Source: Prolixibacteraceae bacterium (lineage in GTDB: Bacteria; Bacteroidota; Bacteroidia; Bacteroidales; Prolixibacteraceae). Taken from it: 37,704 nucleotides of DNA. The translations under genes were made by a program, and so were the position numbers. The stretch lies in NCBI GenBank assembly GCA_028377305.1, contig JAONJW010000022.1:1-37704 (forward strand), read 5' to 3'. The notes under the pieces were generated by a model, which saw only the letters and a list, made by a program, of their open reading frames with translations, was not told the origin of the DNA and did no database searches. This document shows positions 24,959 through 33,667 of this stretch, piece by piece (the stretch's first letter is position 1; each line of letters begins with the position of its first letter).

Positions 24959-26221
24959 TTATTCTGTTCTTAATGCTTCTATGGGTTTTATTGATAGTGC
25001 CTTCTGAGCAGGGATGATACCTGCTAGAATACCAATAATGATAATGATTACTAAAGAATAAATGGCTAGATCAAATTGGATCACCATATTCGAAATAAAT
25101 GCGGAATCTGGATTCTGTGCTAAGACGGAACTAAAACCTCCCAAGACAAGCGTTCCAAACATTATTCCAGAGATTCCCGCTACCGCTGTGATGGTCGCAC
25201 TTTCTAATATTAGTTGGGAAGAGATTTGGTAAGTACGTGCTCCCAAAGCCCTTCGAATTCCAATCTCTTGGGTTCTCTCTTTCACTACCACCAGCATGAT
25301 ATTACTAATACCAATAGCTCCTGCAAACAGTGTTCCGATTCCCACAATCCAGATCAATAGTTTTACGCCACTCATCAAATTTGAGAACTTCTGGATCTCT
25401 TTCTGTAAATTAAATGATCCCACTGCTGATTCGTCTTTAGGATCGATCTTATGTCTTTTCCTCAAGATACCTGCAACGTCCTTATTTAATTTGGTTATAT
25501 CGACACCCTCTTCTCCTGTTACAAGAAAGAAGTTGACGTTAACCCCTAAATTGTAAGCCAATTGCAAGGTAGTAAAAGGGACATATATAGCCTTATCTTT
25601 TCTTCCTCCTATGGACACCTGTGAGATCGCATCTACAACTCCAATGACCTTGAAATAGACTCCCACAAGATTGAGGTATTTACCAATAGGTGAATCTTTC
25701 TTTCCAAAAAGATCCTGTGCAACTGTCTTACCAATAACACAAACCTTTCGGTCATTGACTATATCTAGTTCGTTTAGGAACCTTCCCTCTAGTATCTTGA
25801 ATGCATCCATCTTACTATAAACAGGGTAATCTCCGTTAATGCGGTAGTTTCCCTTCTTATCTTTGTAATAGACATTCATTCCATCGTTGAAGGTCTTATA
25901 TAAACCAATACGAGGTGCTATATATTTAATCCCCTTAATCTTATTTGATATAATATCAATATCATTAAGCTCTATATTCCAATTTCTTCCTTTCTTGAAT
26001 CCACTATAAGGTTTGGTTGTATTTTGACTCCAAATAAATGCTGTATTGGTTGCCACTCCATCTATTTGCCCAAATATGCCTCTTTCGAAACCATATCCAG
26101 CACCAATCATCACTACCAGCATAAAGACACCCCAAAAAACACCAAGTGCTGTCAAGAACGTTCTTAACTTATTGCGAGAAAGTACTGCCCAGATCTCTTT
26201 CCATTTATCTAAATCGAACAT
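24959..26221 (-). CDS. MacB/FtsX-type ABC transporter permease (second copy)
   Basis: The 420-residue protein has the MacB architecture without ATPase. There is one N-terminal transmembrane helix (about 20-40, after the amphipathic start FDLDKWKEIWAVLSRNKLRTFLT), a large MacB periplasmic core domain (about 45-270) and three C-terminal helices of the FtsX domain. The latter carries the coupling sequence VVKERTQEIGIRRALGAR. It ends PAQKALSIKPIEALRTE, the family's usual finish. It is a paralogue of the permease encoded just upstream (22-base gap), so the pump is probably a heterodimer served by one ATPase. Such pumps use ATP to drive periplasmic substrate through TolC (mechanotransmission). Confidence 0.92.
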   Translation of the reverse strand: MFDLDKWKEIWAVLSRNKLRTFLTALGVFWGVFMLVVMIGAGYGFERGIFGQIDGVATNTAFIWSQNTTKPYSGFKKGRNWNIELNDIDIISNKIKGIKYIAPRIGLYKTFNDGMNVYYKDKKGNYRINGDYPVYSKMDAFKILEGRFLNELDIVNDRKVCVIGKTVAQDLFGKKDSPIGKYLNLVGVYFKVIGVVDAISQVSIGGRKDKAIYVPFTTLQLAYNLGVNVNFFLVTGEEGVDITKLNKDVAGILRKRHKIDPKDESAVGSFNLQKEIQKFSNLMSGVKLLIWIVGIGTLFAGAIGISNIMLVVVKERTQEIGIRRALGARTYQISSQLILESATITAVAGISGIMFGTLVLGGFSSVLAQNPDSAFISNMVIQFDLAIYSLVIIIIIGILAGIIPAQKALSIKPIEALRTE

Positions 26222-26243
26222 GTTATTTCTTTATAGGGTTAAT

Positions 26244-27485
26244 TTATTCGTATCTAAGTGCTTCGATAGGACTCACCTTGGCTGCCTTCTTCGCAGGGAT
26301 ATATCCTGCAATGACACCAGACACAATTAACACAATAGTCGCTGTAATTGCGATACTTAAATCAACCGATGGATTTACAAAAGTATCGCTCTCCATATCG
26401 TTCCACTCCATGATCAGCCCTACAAGCTTCATTACACCAGCTCCTGCAATCATTCCAATAAAACCAGCGAGTGTAGTTAAGAATATAGATTCTTGTAGAA
26501 TCAAAGAGATGATACTCTTCGGTTGGGCTCCCAATGCTTTTCGTATACCAATCTCTTTGGTGCGTTCTTTTACAATAATAAGCATGATATTGCTGACCCC
26601 TACAATTCCTGCCATCAATGTTCCACACCCTATAATCCAAATAAACATCTGGATTGAGGCGAAGATATTCATGGTTCTGTTATAGTCCGCAAAGTTGTTA
26701 TATGTACCTAAGGCTCGAGTATCTGTAGGATCAAAATGGTGTCTATGGGCCATTCGTGTTCTAATATCCTGCTCCACCTTTTCCGACTCTTTAACGGTGA
26801 TCTGTTTGGTGGTTAGAGTAAGGTTATGAATACGGTTGGTCTTTTGAAAGACAGCCTGATAAGTGGTAAATGGGATAAGTGGATTAAGTTCGTCATCATC
26901 CCCCTTGACAATCCCCACAACACGAAAAGGAATACCCTTTACAATGACCATTTTGTTGATTGGGTTTTCTCTTCTAAAAAGAGCATCCACAACCTGTTTG
27001 GAGATAACAACCACTTTGCGTTTCTCTACCATATCTAGATAGTTAAGAAATCGACCATCCACCACGGTCAGTTTGTCAATCTCTTGCACTGCTGGATAGC
27101 AGCATTTTATTGAGAAGTTGCTGGATTCGTTTTTAAAGGCGAATGGTGTTGAACCCATATAAAAATTGGCCGACATTTTATCGATATTGGCCACTTCACT
27201 ATGGATAATATTGAAATCTTCATTTCTCAATTTCACCCTTCGTCCTTTGGGATATCCATCATAAGCCTTACTCGTGCGATGTGTCCATACCCAAATCGTA
27301 TTTAGGGCACTATTTTCAAACATCTTTTTCGTGCCATTCTTTAGCCCATTACCTGAACCGAGAAGGATCATCAACATAAAGATACCCCAAGCAATAGAGA
27401 AGCTGGTAAGAAAAGACCGAAGTTTATTTTTACGAATGGTGATGAATATCTCATGCCATGCATCCACATCAAATAGTGATTTCAT
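26244..27485 (-). CDS. MacB/FtsX-type ABC transporter permease (first copy)
   Basis: 413 residues from the ATG at 27485; an in-frame TTG two codons earlier overlaps the ATPase stop and is not needed. Same build as its neighbour: N-terminal segment FDVDAWHEIFITIRKNKLRSFLT, first helix with SIAWGIFMLMILLGSG, periplasmic core domain, three FtsX helices with IVKERTKEIGIRKALGA, and ending PAKKAAKVSPIEALRYE. The start lies 2 bases past the ATPase stop, so translation is likely coupled. The two permeases share their terminal regions closely but differ in the periplasmic core, consistent with an old duplication and asymmetric roles. Confidence 0.92.
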   Translation of the reverse strand: MKSLFDVDAWHEIFITIRKNKLRSFLTSFSIAWGIFMLMILLGSGNGLKNGTKKMFENSALNTIWVWTHRTSKAYDGYPKGRRVKLRNEDFNIIHSEVANIDKMSANFYMGSTPFAFKNESSNFSIKCCYPAVQEIDKLTVVDGRFLNYLDMVEKRKVVVISKQVVDALFRRENPINKMVIVKGIPFRVVGIVKGDDDELNPLIPFTTYQAVFQKTNRIHNLTLTTKQITVKESEKVEQDIRTRMAHRHHFDPTDTRALGTYNNFADYNRTMNIFASIQMFIWIIGCGTLMAGIVGVSNIMLIIVKERTKEIGIRKALGAQPKSIISLILQESIFLTTLAGFIGMIAGAGVMKLVGLIMEWNDMESDTFVNPSVDLSIAITATIVLIVSGVIAGYIPAKKAAKVSPIEALRYE

Positions 27486-27487
27486 GA

Positions 27488-28183
27488 TCAAATGGTTTGG
27501 GGTTCAACGATATTCTTATGTATCCTTTCGATAAGTCCATCCTTAAGGTGGATAACCTTATTGGTTTTATCAGCAATATCTTGTTCATGGGTTACAATAA
27601 TTACAGTGATGCCTTGATTGTTGATATCTTTCAGCATCTCCATAACCTCATACGATGTTTTTGTATCTAATGCGCCTGTCGGCTCATCTGCAAGAATAAC
27701 TTTTGGTTTTGTGATCAATGCCCTTGCAATCGCAACACGCTGTTTCTGACCACCAGACAATTGATTGGGGAGATGATCAGCCCATGGACCTAGACCCACC
27801 TTCTCGAGGTATTGTAATGCAATTTCGTTACGTTTCTTTCTATTTATCCCTTGATAATATAAGGGCAAAGCCACATTCTCCAATGCGGTTTTGAAAGTAA
27901 TAAGATTGAATGATTGAAAAACGAAACCGATTGTGTGATTACGGAAATCTGCTGCATCATTTTCCGACATATCTTTCACCAGTGTATTGTTGAGGTGATA
28001 AGATCCCTCATCGTAATTATCGAGAATACCAAGTACGTTAAGTAGTGTTGATTTCCCAGAACCTGAAGACCCCATAATGGAAACAAACTCCCCTTCTTTA
28101 ATATGAAGATCTATACCTTTCAGTACGTGGAGCTTTGTATCCCCTGTGGGATAGGATTTATGAATATTAATAAGTCTCAGCAT
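27488..28183 (-). CDS. ABC transporter ATPase, MacB/LolD type
   Basis: The 231-residue ATPase has all motifs intact. Walker A is GSSGSGKS (38-45), the Q-loop is FVFQSFNL (about 88), the signature is LSGGQKQRVAIARAL (142-156), Walker B is VILADEPTGALD (162-173), and the H-loop is VTHE (197-200). The YDEG segment before the Q-loop and general length fit the LolD/MacB/FtsE class that powers FtsX-type permeases. It is the first gene of a five-gene operon (ATPase, two permeases, membrane fusion protein, outer membrane factor). No clear TAnnTTTG box was found in the 150 bases upstream. Confidence 0.95.
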   Translation of the reverse strand: MLRLINIHKSYPTGDTKLHVLKGIDLHIKEGEFVSIMGSSGSGKSTLLNVLGILDNYDEGSYHLNNTLVKDMSENDAADFRNHTIGFVFQSFNLITFKTALENVALPLYYQGINRKKRNEIALQYLEKVGLGPWADHLPNQLSGGQKQRVAIARALITKPKVILADEPTGALDTKTSYEVMEMLKDINNQGITVIIVTHEQDIADKTNKVIHLKDGLIERIHKNIVEPQTI

Positions 28184-28492
28184 TTCTCTTGATCTATGAT
28201 TAAAATGGTCTTTCTTTTATGTTAGACGATAGATATATGACAATAGTTACATAAAAGGTGCTATTTTTTTATTTTTATTACTAAAAAGTGCTGTTTGGGA
28301 TCATTAAGTAATGATAATAGGAGTGTGAAAAAAGAAATGACCACAGCAAGGTTTTGGGCGCTGTGGTCATTTAACTTTGGAATTGTTTTTCAAACAAAGA
28401 GTTGAAAAAACAAGGTGCTTTGGTTAAAAGGCTCTATAAAATTAGTAAAATATGCAGTTAAATAGGGGGCTTGTGCTTAAATATGATCTTTC
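28184..28492. other. Intergenic region between the efflux operon and the carbamoyltransferase gene
   Basis: It holds the terminator at 28335-28372 for the carbamoyltransferase transcript and, beyond it, the leader of the efflux operon (28184-28334). That leader is AT-rich and has no good promoter box or reading frame that I can see. Confidence 0.5.
28335..28372 (-). terminator. Terminator of the DUF6427-carbamoyltransferase transcript
   Basis: Perfect 13-bp arms (AAATGACCACAGC at 28335-28347 and GCTGTGGTCATTT at 28360-28372) flank a 12-base loop. The minus-strand reading ends in TTTCTTTTTT. It lies 121 bases past the carbamoyltransferase stop codon. Confidence 0.85.
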
Positions 28493-30160
28493 TTAAAGAT
28501 CAATTAACTTTAGGACACCTCTTCCAATCACTCCATCTATTTTAAGGTTCTTTGCCGAGATTAATGCTTGTTCATAACTATGAACGATAGGTTCTCCTTG
28601 TTGATTAAAAGAGGTGTTAATTAAAGCCAACTCTCCATACCTCTTTTCCATATGGTCTAATAGATCGTAAAGAAGAGGGTGATCTTCTCGATTCTCAATA
28701 TACTGTATTCTCGAAGTGTTATCTACATGAGTGACGCCTTCCATCAGCTTCTGATACTCGGACTTAATGGCATAATCAAGCAACATATATTTCGATAACT
28801 CGTGTATACGCATTTGGGTAACTCTGTCTGCATTTCGTTTTAACATGATCGGGGCAATTGGGCGATACCACTCTCTTCTTTTGTGATATTGACTTACTTT
28901 ATCTGCAATCTCACGAGAACTTGCTTTAGCAATAATACTTCGATTACCTAAGGCTCTTGGACCACTTTCTCCATAGTCGATGCAAGTTGCAAATACCTCA
29001 CCCTTCATGATTCGTTGGGCAATTTCTTCTATAACATTAGGCGCATAAGAGTAACACTGTTCAGGAAGATTCCAATTATTCAGGTAAGCAGTGTGTGGTT
29101 GTAACTTACCATGCTTGAGAAATTCAATCCAAGCTCCTGCTCCCAGTGCCAATCCCGAATCTTCACAACATGGAGGAATCACCACATGGTCGAAGATATT
29201 CTGTTCTATAATCTTAGAGTTGGCTTTGATATTTAATGCACACCCTCCGGAATAATATAAGTTTGTGGCACCTGTAATCTCTCGGTAGTTTCTTAGATCT
29301 GATAATAGTCGATCTTCAAACTCTCCTTGAATAGATGCTGCTATATTCTGAATAAAGGGATGGTGCTGATCAAAATGAGATAATGTTATACCCATCTCTT
29401 TTTTAGCGATCTCAAAGAAACGCCGTTTACTCTTCCATATATCTTTGAAGTAGTCATGTTTTCTTAGCCATTGTCTTATCTCGGGAAGATCTTCTCCAAA
29501 AGAACCAAATCCCATAATCTTTCCTGGAACGGAATTCTGGTCGAATCGTTTTGCTCCCACTATTGCAAAAGTTAACGCATTGGCATTGTGTAGAGACGTA
29601 ATGTCTTTATTATTCCAATTTGCATTCACTAGATTAACCTCTTTATTATGGTAATGCCAAACGCTAAAATTGGAACAACTTGCGCCCCCGTCATAGTGGA
29701 CAAGAAGACTGTTCTCTTTCCACGAGCCGCAAAAAGGGAGAGTGGTTGCAATATGTGACATCTCATGACTCAAAGACCAACCTTGATTAGAAGAGTCGAA
29801 CCACTTTAGATAGCCTCGCTCTGGTTTGCATGTTAGCTTATCTCTTAGAGGCGCTTCAAATCTGATTTGTCCATCCGCACTGATAAAAGCACGACCTATT
29901 TCATGATCCACAAAAACGACATCTAGTTCCTTCCCAATCAAGTTCTCATCTCTTAAAAGTGAAATTAAATGCTGCTGCATCTTATTATCTCGCTTGTTTC
30001 TTGTGACTCGCTCTAGTTGTACTAGTTTTTTCAACTCTCCATGGTGAAAAAGAGCCATATTATGATCGTGAATAGCCCCTGGATATTCACCATCCACACA
30101 GTCCTGAATACCATAAATAGCTAGAGTAGGACGATCTGAATTCCACATCAACTTGCTCAT
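28493..30160 (-). CDS. NodU/CmcH/TobZ-family carbamoyltransferase
   Basis: The 555-residue protein covers both family domains. The N-terminal Kae1-like half has the metal-binding His pair (LSHEMSHIA), a DGG loop (VHYDGGASCSN), YYSGGCALNIKAN and EDSGLALGAGAW. The C-terminal half has GESGPRALGNRSI, WYRPIAPIML and INTSFNQQGEPIV, all typical of the family. These enzymes use carbamoyl phosphate and ATP to make carbamoyl-AMP and carbamoylate a hydroxyl of a sugar or natural product. The acceptor here is unknown; no polysaccharide or antibiotic cluster surrounds it. It starts 10 bases after a DUF6427-like membrane protein gene and is probably translated from the same mRNA. Length and motifs indicate a working enzyme. 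Confidence 0.93.
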   Translation of the reverse strand: MSKLMWNSDRPTLAIYGIQDCVDGEYPGAIHDHNMALFHHGELKKLVQLERVTRNKRDNKMQQHLISLLRDENLIGKELDVVFVDHEIGRAFISADGQIRFEAPLRDKLTCKPERGYLKWFDSSNQGWSLSHEMSHIATTLPFCGSWKENSLLVHYDGGASCSNFSVWHYHNKEVNLVNANWNNKDITSLHNANALTFAIVGAKRFDQNSVPGKIMGFGSFGEDLPEIRQWLRKHDYFKDIWKSKRRFFEIAKKEMGITLSHFDQHHPFIQNIAASIQGEFEDRLLSDLRNYREITGATNLYYSGGCALNIKANSKIIEQNIFDHVVIPPCCEDSGLALGAGAWIEFLKHGKLQPHTAYLNNWNLPEQCYSYAPNVIEEIAQRIMKGEVFATCIDYGESGPRALGNRSIIAKASSREIADKVSQYHKRREWYRPIAPIMLKRNADRVTQMRIHELSKYMLLDYAIKSEYQKLMEGVTHVDNTSRIQYIENREDHPLLYDLLDHMEKRYGELALINTSFNQQGEPIVHSYEQALISAKNLKIDGVIGRGVLKLIDL

Positions 30161-30170
30161 TTCTGGGATA

Positions 30171-31172
30171 TTAAAATGTGATGAGATGAAAGTATGGAGA
30201 TCCTATAATAACAGTTAAGAACAATATGAATAGGAGGTTAAACCATAAATTAGATTTAGAAAACTGAAATATATGGGCCGTAAGATAGGCTAGAGGAATA
30301 CCTGCAAGTGTTATAAGTTCATAAGAACAAGTTGCAAAAAGAAGGTATATTCCAATCGAACAGAGTACTGTCCATATCATGATATTTAGATACTTACGTG
30401 AAGCTTCTTTTTTCAATCCATACCTCTTCATTACACTCAATATACCCCAAATCACAAAGAAAAAAACTACAATACCTTGTTGGTAGATTACAGCATCGTG
30501 AGACAAAAATAGATTTGTACTGAAGGTATTAAGCCTTAAAATATTGATGAGTGAGTAAAAATGACCATTCAAATAGTATATAGATCCACAGATATACCAT
30601 GGAATGATGATTCCTACAATTGGGATAACCATGTGTCTCCAATTGAATTTTTGTCGCAACACAAATACAGATATCCACAAGATTGGAAGAAATAGTATCG
30701 AGGGAAGATATAACAGCGATGCCAATGATATGGTTATCGAAGCAATAAAGATGTCTCCAATGGCTCTGCTCGACTGATAGGTTCTAAATATTAGGAACAT
30801 CCCGATGATATAGAGCGTTGCGGCAAATTGCGACGGCAATAGGGTGTCATATTCTCTAACTGAGCTTGTAAACACAACATATAGAAAACTAGGTAGATAT
30901 GTTCTTGTTTTCATGAACAAGTACTTAGAGTTCAAAAGATATACCAACGTAGCATTAATGAATGTCATTAAAGTGCCTAGTATTGCCACGGTCAACGTCG
31001 CTTTTTCGGGAAACATGTTGTCTATATAGTGAAATAGAGGCATCGATGATTCTCCAGGATAGAAGTAAAATGCCACTGGTTCAAGTAGCGCTGATCCCCA
31101 CAAAAGTATTGTTGCTATAAGTATGAGAATGATATTAGAGTGACGGTCTGATTTTAGAACTTGTAGCAACAT
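30171..31172 (-). CDS. Polytopic membrane protein, DUF6427-like
   Basis: The 333-residue, very hydrophobic protein has about nine to ten predicted transmembrane helices (for example residues 14-34, 58-80, 117-130, 143-172, 180-202, 228-247, 262-285, 305-325). The short polar loops carry few charged residues. A motif near residue 100 (TSSVREYDTLLPSQFAATL) resembles conserved loops of DUF6427 proteins and distantly of GT-C-type membrane proteins, but no catalytic residue can be assigned. It precedes the carbamoyltransferase gene by 10 bases. A joint role in modifying an envelope glycan is possible but only inferred from the pairing. Confidence 0.7.
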   Translation of the reverse strand: MLLQVLKSDRHSNIILILIATILLWGSALLEPVAFYFYPGESSMPLFHYIDNMFPEKATLTVAILGTLMTFINATLVYLLNSKYLFMKTRTYLPSFLYVVFTSSVREYDTLLPSQFAATLYIIGMFLIFRTYQSSRAIGDIFIASITISLASLLYLPSILFLPILWISVFVLRQKFNWRHMVIPIVGIIIPWYICGSIYYLNGHFYSLINILRLNTFSTNLFLSHDAVIYQQGIVVFFFVIWGILSVMKRYGLKKEASRKYLNIMIWTVLCSIGIYLLFATCSYELITLAGIPLAYLTAHIFQFSKSNLWFNLLFILFLTVIIGSPYFHLITF

Positions 31173-31205
31173 AATTTAGATAATGTATTTTAATATAAAA
31201 CATCA

Positions 31206-31251
31206 AAAACACTCTGTCTGATCATGAAAATGAGACTAAACAGAGTGTTTT
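31206..31251 (-). terminator. Terminator of purD
   Basis: Perfect 12-bp arms (AAAACACTCTGT at 31206-31217 and ACAGAGTGTTTT at 31240-31251) enclose a 22-base loop that can form an inner TCAT/ATGA stem. On the minus strand it ends in TTTTT. It lies 16 bases past the purD stop and also separates purD from the DUF6427-like gene. Confidence 0.85.
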
Positions 31252-31266
31252 ACGAAGATTATAAAA

Positions 31267-32538
31267 CTATAGATCGAATCCAAGATCTTTCCGATAGAAT
31301 TTACCATCAAAGGTAATTTTATCTGTTGCATGGTAAGCTTTGTTTAAAACATCGGTAATATCCTCTCCTTTGGCACTAACGGATATAACACGACCACCAT
31401 TGGTTACCACCTTGTCTTCTTGCATGGACGTTCCTGCATGAAAGACTACTATATCATCTGAGGCTATAGCCTCCTCCGTAATAACTCTACCTTTTTCATA
31501 GGCCTCTGGATAACCCTTGGATACCAACATAACAGTAGCAGCTGCGTGTTTCTCCTCTTCATAAACTATTTGATCTAGCGTCTGATGGCTAACGCCCTCT
31601 AGTAAGGAAACAAGACTGCTCTTAATGCGTAGCATGATGGCTTCGGTCTCTGGATCCCCCAATCGAACATTATACTCAATTACATAAGGGTTGTTATTCA
31701 CCTTAATCAGTCCTAGAAAGATAAACCCTCTATATTCGATATTCTCTTTTTGAATCCCCTCAAGGGTAGGTAGTACAACCTGTTCTTTTACTTTCGTCAT
31801 AAACACTTCATCTGCAAAAGGAACTGGAGAGATAGCGCCCATTCCACCAGTATTTAGGCCGGTGTCTCCTTCTCCAATTCGTTTGTAGTCTTTTGCAACA
31901 GGAAGTATTTTATAGCTCTTGCCATCGGTTAGTACAAACACAGAACACTCTATCCCAGATAGGAACTCCTCAATTACCACTTTAGAAGAAGACGCACCAA
32001 ACTTCCCTCTCAACATATCCTCCAACTCTTTGGAGGCCTCGTCATAGCTATCCACAATAACCACACCCTTTCCTGCGGCTGGACCATCTGCTTTTAAAAC
32101 ATAAGGAGCTGTAAGCTCTTTTAAGAAAGCTTTACCTGCATCCAGGGTATTTAGTGTAAATGTTTGGTAACGTGCGGTGGGAATATCGTACTTCTGCATA
32201 AACTCTTTTGCAAAATCTTTACTTCCCTCAAGCTGTGCTCCCTTTTTAGAAGGGCCTATCACAGCTACATGCTGTAGATCTGCATCGGCTTTGAAACTAT
32301 CATAAATACCTCCGCAGAGTGGATTTTCTGGACCAACCACAATCATATCTACTTGGTTGGCTAAGCATACCTCTTTGATATGTTGGAAGTCCATAACATC
32401 TCCTGCAATATTATGTCCTAGTTTTTGTGTTCCTGCATTACCTGGAAGAAAGAAAAGGTTATCTTTCGTAATATCTTGGGCGATCTTCCAACCAATCGCA
32501 TGCTCTCTACCTCCTGAGCCAATGATAAGTATTCTCAT
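31267..32538 (-). CDS. purD: Phosphoribosylamine--glycine ligase (GAR synthetase)
   Basis: The 423-residue enzyme performs the second step of purine synthesis, joining glycine to phosphoribosylamine with ATP in the cytoplasm. The start MRILIIGSGGREHAIGWK is the family's N-terminal signature. VGPENPLCGGIYD, the ATP-grasp loop KADGPAAGKGVVIVD (residues about 145-159), GLNTGGMGAISPVPF and the metal-binding YNVRLGDPETEAIM are all intact. Length is normal for a monofunctional PurD. It is a single-gene unit with its own terminator; a TAATTTTG box lies about 62 bases upstream of the ATG. No other pur gene is in the window. Confidence 0.97.
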   Translation of the reverse strand: MRILIIGSGGREHAIGWKIAQDITKDNLFFLPGNAGTQKLGHNIAGDVMDFQHIKEVCLANQVDMIVVGPENPLCGGIYDSFKADADLQHVAVIGPSKKGAQLEGSKDFAKEFMQKYDIPTARYQTFTLNTLDAGKAFLKELTAPYVLKADGPAAGKGVVIVDSYDEASKELEDMLRGKFGASSSKVVIEEFLSGIECSVFVLTDGKSYKILPVAKDYKRIGEGDTGLNTGGMGAISPVPFADEVFMTKVKEQVVLPTLEGIQKENIEYRGFIFLGLIKVNNNPYVIEYNVRLGDPETEAIMLRIKSSLVSLLEGVSHQTLDQIVYEEEKHAAATVMLVSKGYPEAYEKGRVITEEAIASDDIVVFHAGTSMQEDKVVTNGGRVISVSAKGEDITDVLNKAYHATDKITFDGKFYRKDLGFDL

Positions 32539-32599
32539 GATGACGATGAATTAGGATATATGTATATAGACAACGAGGGTTTGGGATCGATGTCTACAA

Positions 32600-32607
32600 C
32601 AAAATTA
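32600..32607 (-). promoter_or_regulatory. -7 box (TAATTTTG) for purD
   Basis: The minus-strand TAATTTTG fits TAnnTTTG, with a leader of about 55 bases to the ATG. No -33 TTTG at the usual distance; a palindrome lies about 44-61 bases further upstream. Confidence 0.42.
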
Positions 32608-32650
32608 ACTAATTTAGTTGTTTCGTTTCTATAAATGAGAATGCTTTGCA

Positions 32651-32668
32651 AATTGTTTACAAACAATT
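32651..32668. promoter_or_regulatory. 18-bp perfect palindrome upstream of purD
   Basis: AATTGTTT and AAACAATT are separated by AC. It lies between the deacetylase stop and the purD promoter, at a distance that would suit an activator or repressor site. No T-run follows, so it is not a standard terminator. AT-rich palindromes of this size can occur by chance. Confidence 0.28.
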
Positions 32669-32693
32669 CACAATCCTTCGATAGGGATAAAAA

Positions 32694-33404
32694 TTATGCT
32701 CCTGTTGATATACCTCGTATACGCTTACGAAGCTTCTCGATACGTTCTTTGTTGGGCTTGATATAGAGTGGTCGGATCTTTGGGAATTCAATCTTTTTGA
32801 ATTCATAGCCCTCCCCTTGAAGCGCTTGAATGGCAAGAGGTAAAGCATATTTGAGATTATCTTCTGCTTTGAGGGAGTCATGGAAAGTGATAATACTACC
32901 AGGGCGCACGAAATCCAACACATTACGCAGAACCTCTATTTTTGTAATATTACGGTTATAATCGCAGCTAATAACATCCCACATAATCAACTTATATCGC
33001 TGTTTAAGATATCTATACTGACTCCGTTTGACCAAACCATGTGGTGGTCGGAAAAGATTGGATCCAATCAAACGATCGGTCTTCTCAATATTCTCAAAAA
33101 ACTCTTTGTTTGGGGTCTTCAGTCCTTGTACATGATTGTAAGTGTGGTTACCTACGGCGTGACCTTCATCTAGAATACGTTGATAAATATCTGGATATTT
33201 GTCTACATTTTCCCCTACTACAAAGAAAGTTGCTTTGATGTCATACTCAGCCAACAAGTCTAGTACCCATGGTGTAATCTCTGGTATGGGACCATCATCG
33301 AAGGTTAGGTAGCAATTTTTATCTGTGTCGTCCATCTTCCATATAGCCTCAGGAAACCATTTCGTCAATGCCTCAGGTAGATGTACTTGTAACTTTAATC
33401 TCAT
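32694..33404 (-). CDS. NodB-type polysaccharide deacetylase (carbohydrate esterase family 4)
   Basis: 236 residues from the ATG at 33404; a TTG six codons earlier is a poorer start. The NodB motifs are in order: TFDDGP (34-39, with the catalytic and metal Asp), HTYNH (87-91, the two metal His), RPPHG (119-123), a WDVISCDYN segment and FHDS with the catalytic His. CE4 enzymes remove N- or O-acetyl groups from chitin-like or peptidoglycan sugars using a divalent metal. No signal peptide is visible, so it is either cytoplasmic or exported by another route, and the substrate is open. A very good promoter lies 119 bases upstream. Confidence 0.92.
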   Translation of the reverse strand: MRLKLQVHLPEALTKWFPEAIWKMDDTDKNCYLTFDDGPIPEITPWVLDLLAEYDIKATFFVVGENVDKYPDIYQRILDEGHAVGNHTYNHVQGLKTPNKEFFENIEKTDRLIGSNLFRPPHGLVKRSQYRYLKQRYKLIMWDVISCDYNRNITKIEVLRNVLDFVRPGSIITFHDSLKAEDNLKYALPLAIQALQGEGYEFKKIEFPKIRPLYIKPNKERIEKLRKRIRGISTGA

Positions 33405-33522
33405 ATACAATTCTTGGGTCAAAAACTGAGCCTATGTTATTGGTAATTATCGCATATACCTACAACAAAAATTATACCACTTAATTTACATAGACTGGTT
33501 TGATATTAAGAAATATCGGGCG

Positions 33523-33553
33523 CAAAGATAATGAAATAATAGTGTATATCAAA
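33523..33553 (-). promoter_or_regulatory. Promoter of the deacetylase gene (TTTG-N19-TATCTTTG)
   Basis: On the minus strand TTTG (CAAA at 33550-33553) is followed after 19 bases by TATCTTTG (33523-33530), an exact match to both consensus elements. The leader to the ATG at 33404 would be about 112 bases. Confidence 0.65.
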
Positions 33554-33611
33554 AGTCCCTTTTTTATATGTTAAGTATAAGAAGTTGAAAGTCAGGGCCT
33601 GAAATTAAAAA

Positions 33612-33639
33612 ACTCCCATCCTACTAAAAGAATGGGAGT
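33612..33639 (-). terminator. Terminator of the DUF2723 gene
   Basis: Perfect 8-bp arms (ACTCCCAT at 33612-33619 and ATGGGAGT at 33632-33639) with a 12-base loop are followed on the minus strand by TTTTTTAAT. It lies 28 bases past the DUF2723 stop. Confidence 0.82.
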
Positions 33640-33667
33640 GTATATTGATTGTCAATTCAATCGTATG

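Noticed and set aside
26146..26685. 179-codon plus-strand frame opposite the two permease genes
   Set aside because: It is antisense to two well-supported genes and spans their junction; its hydrophobic look comes from the complementary membrane helices.
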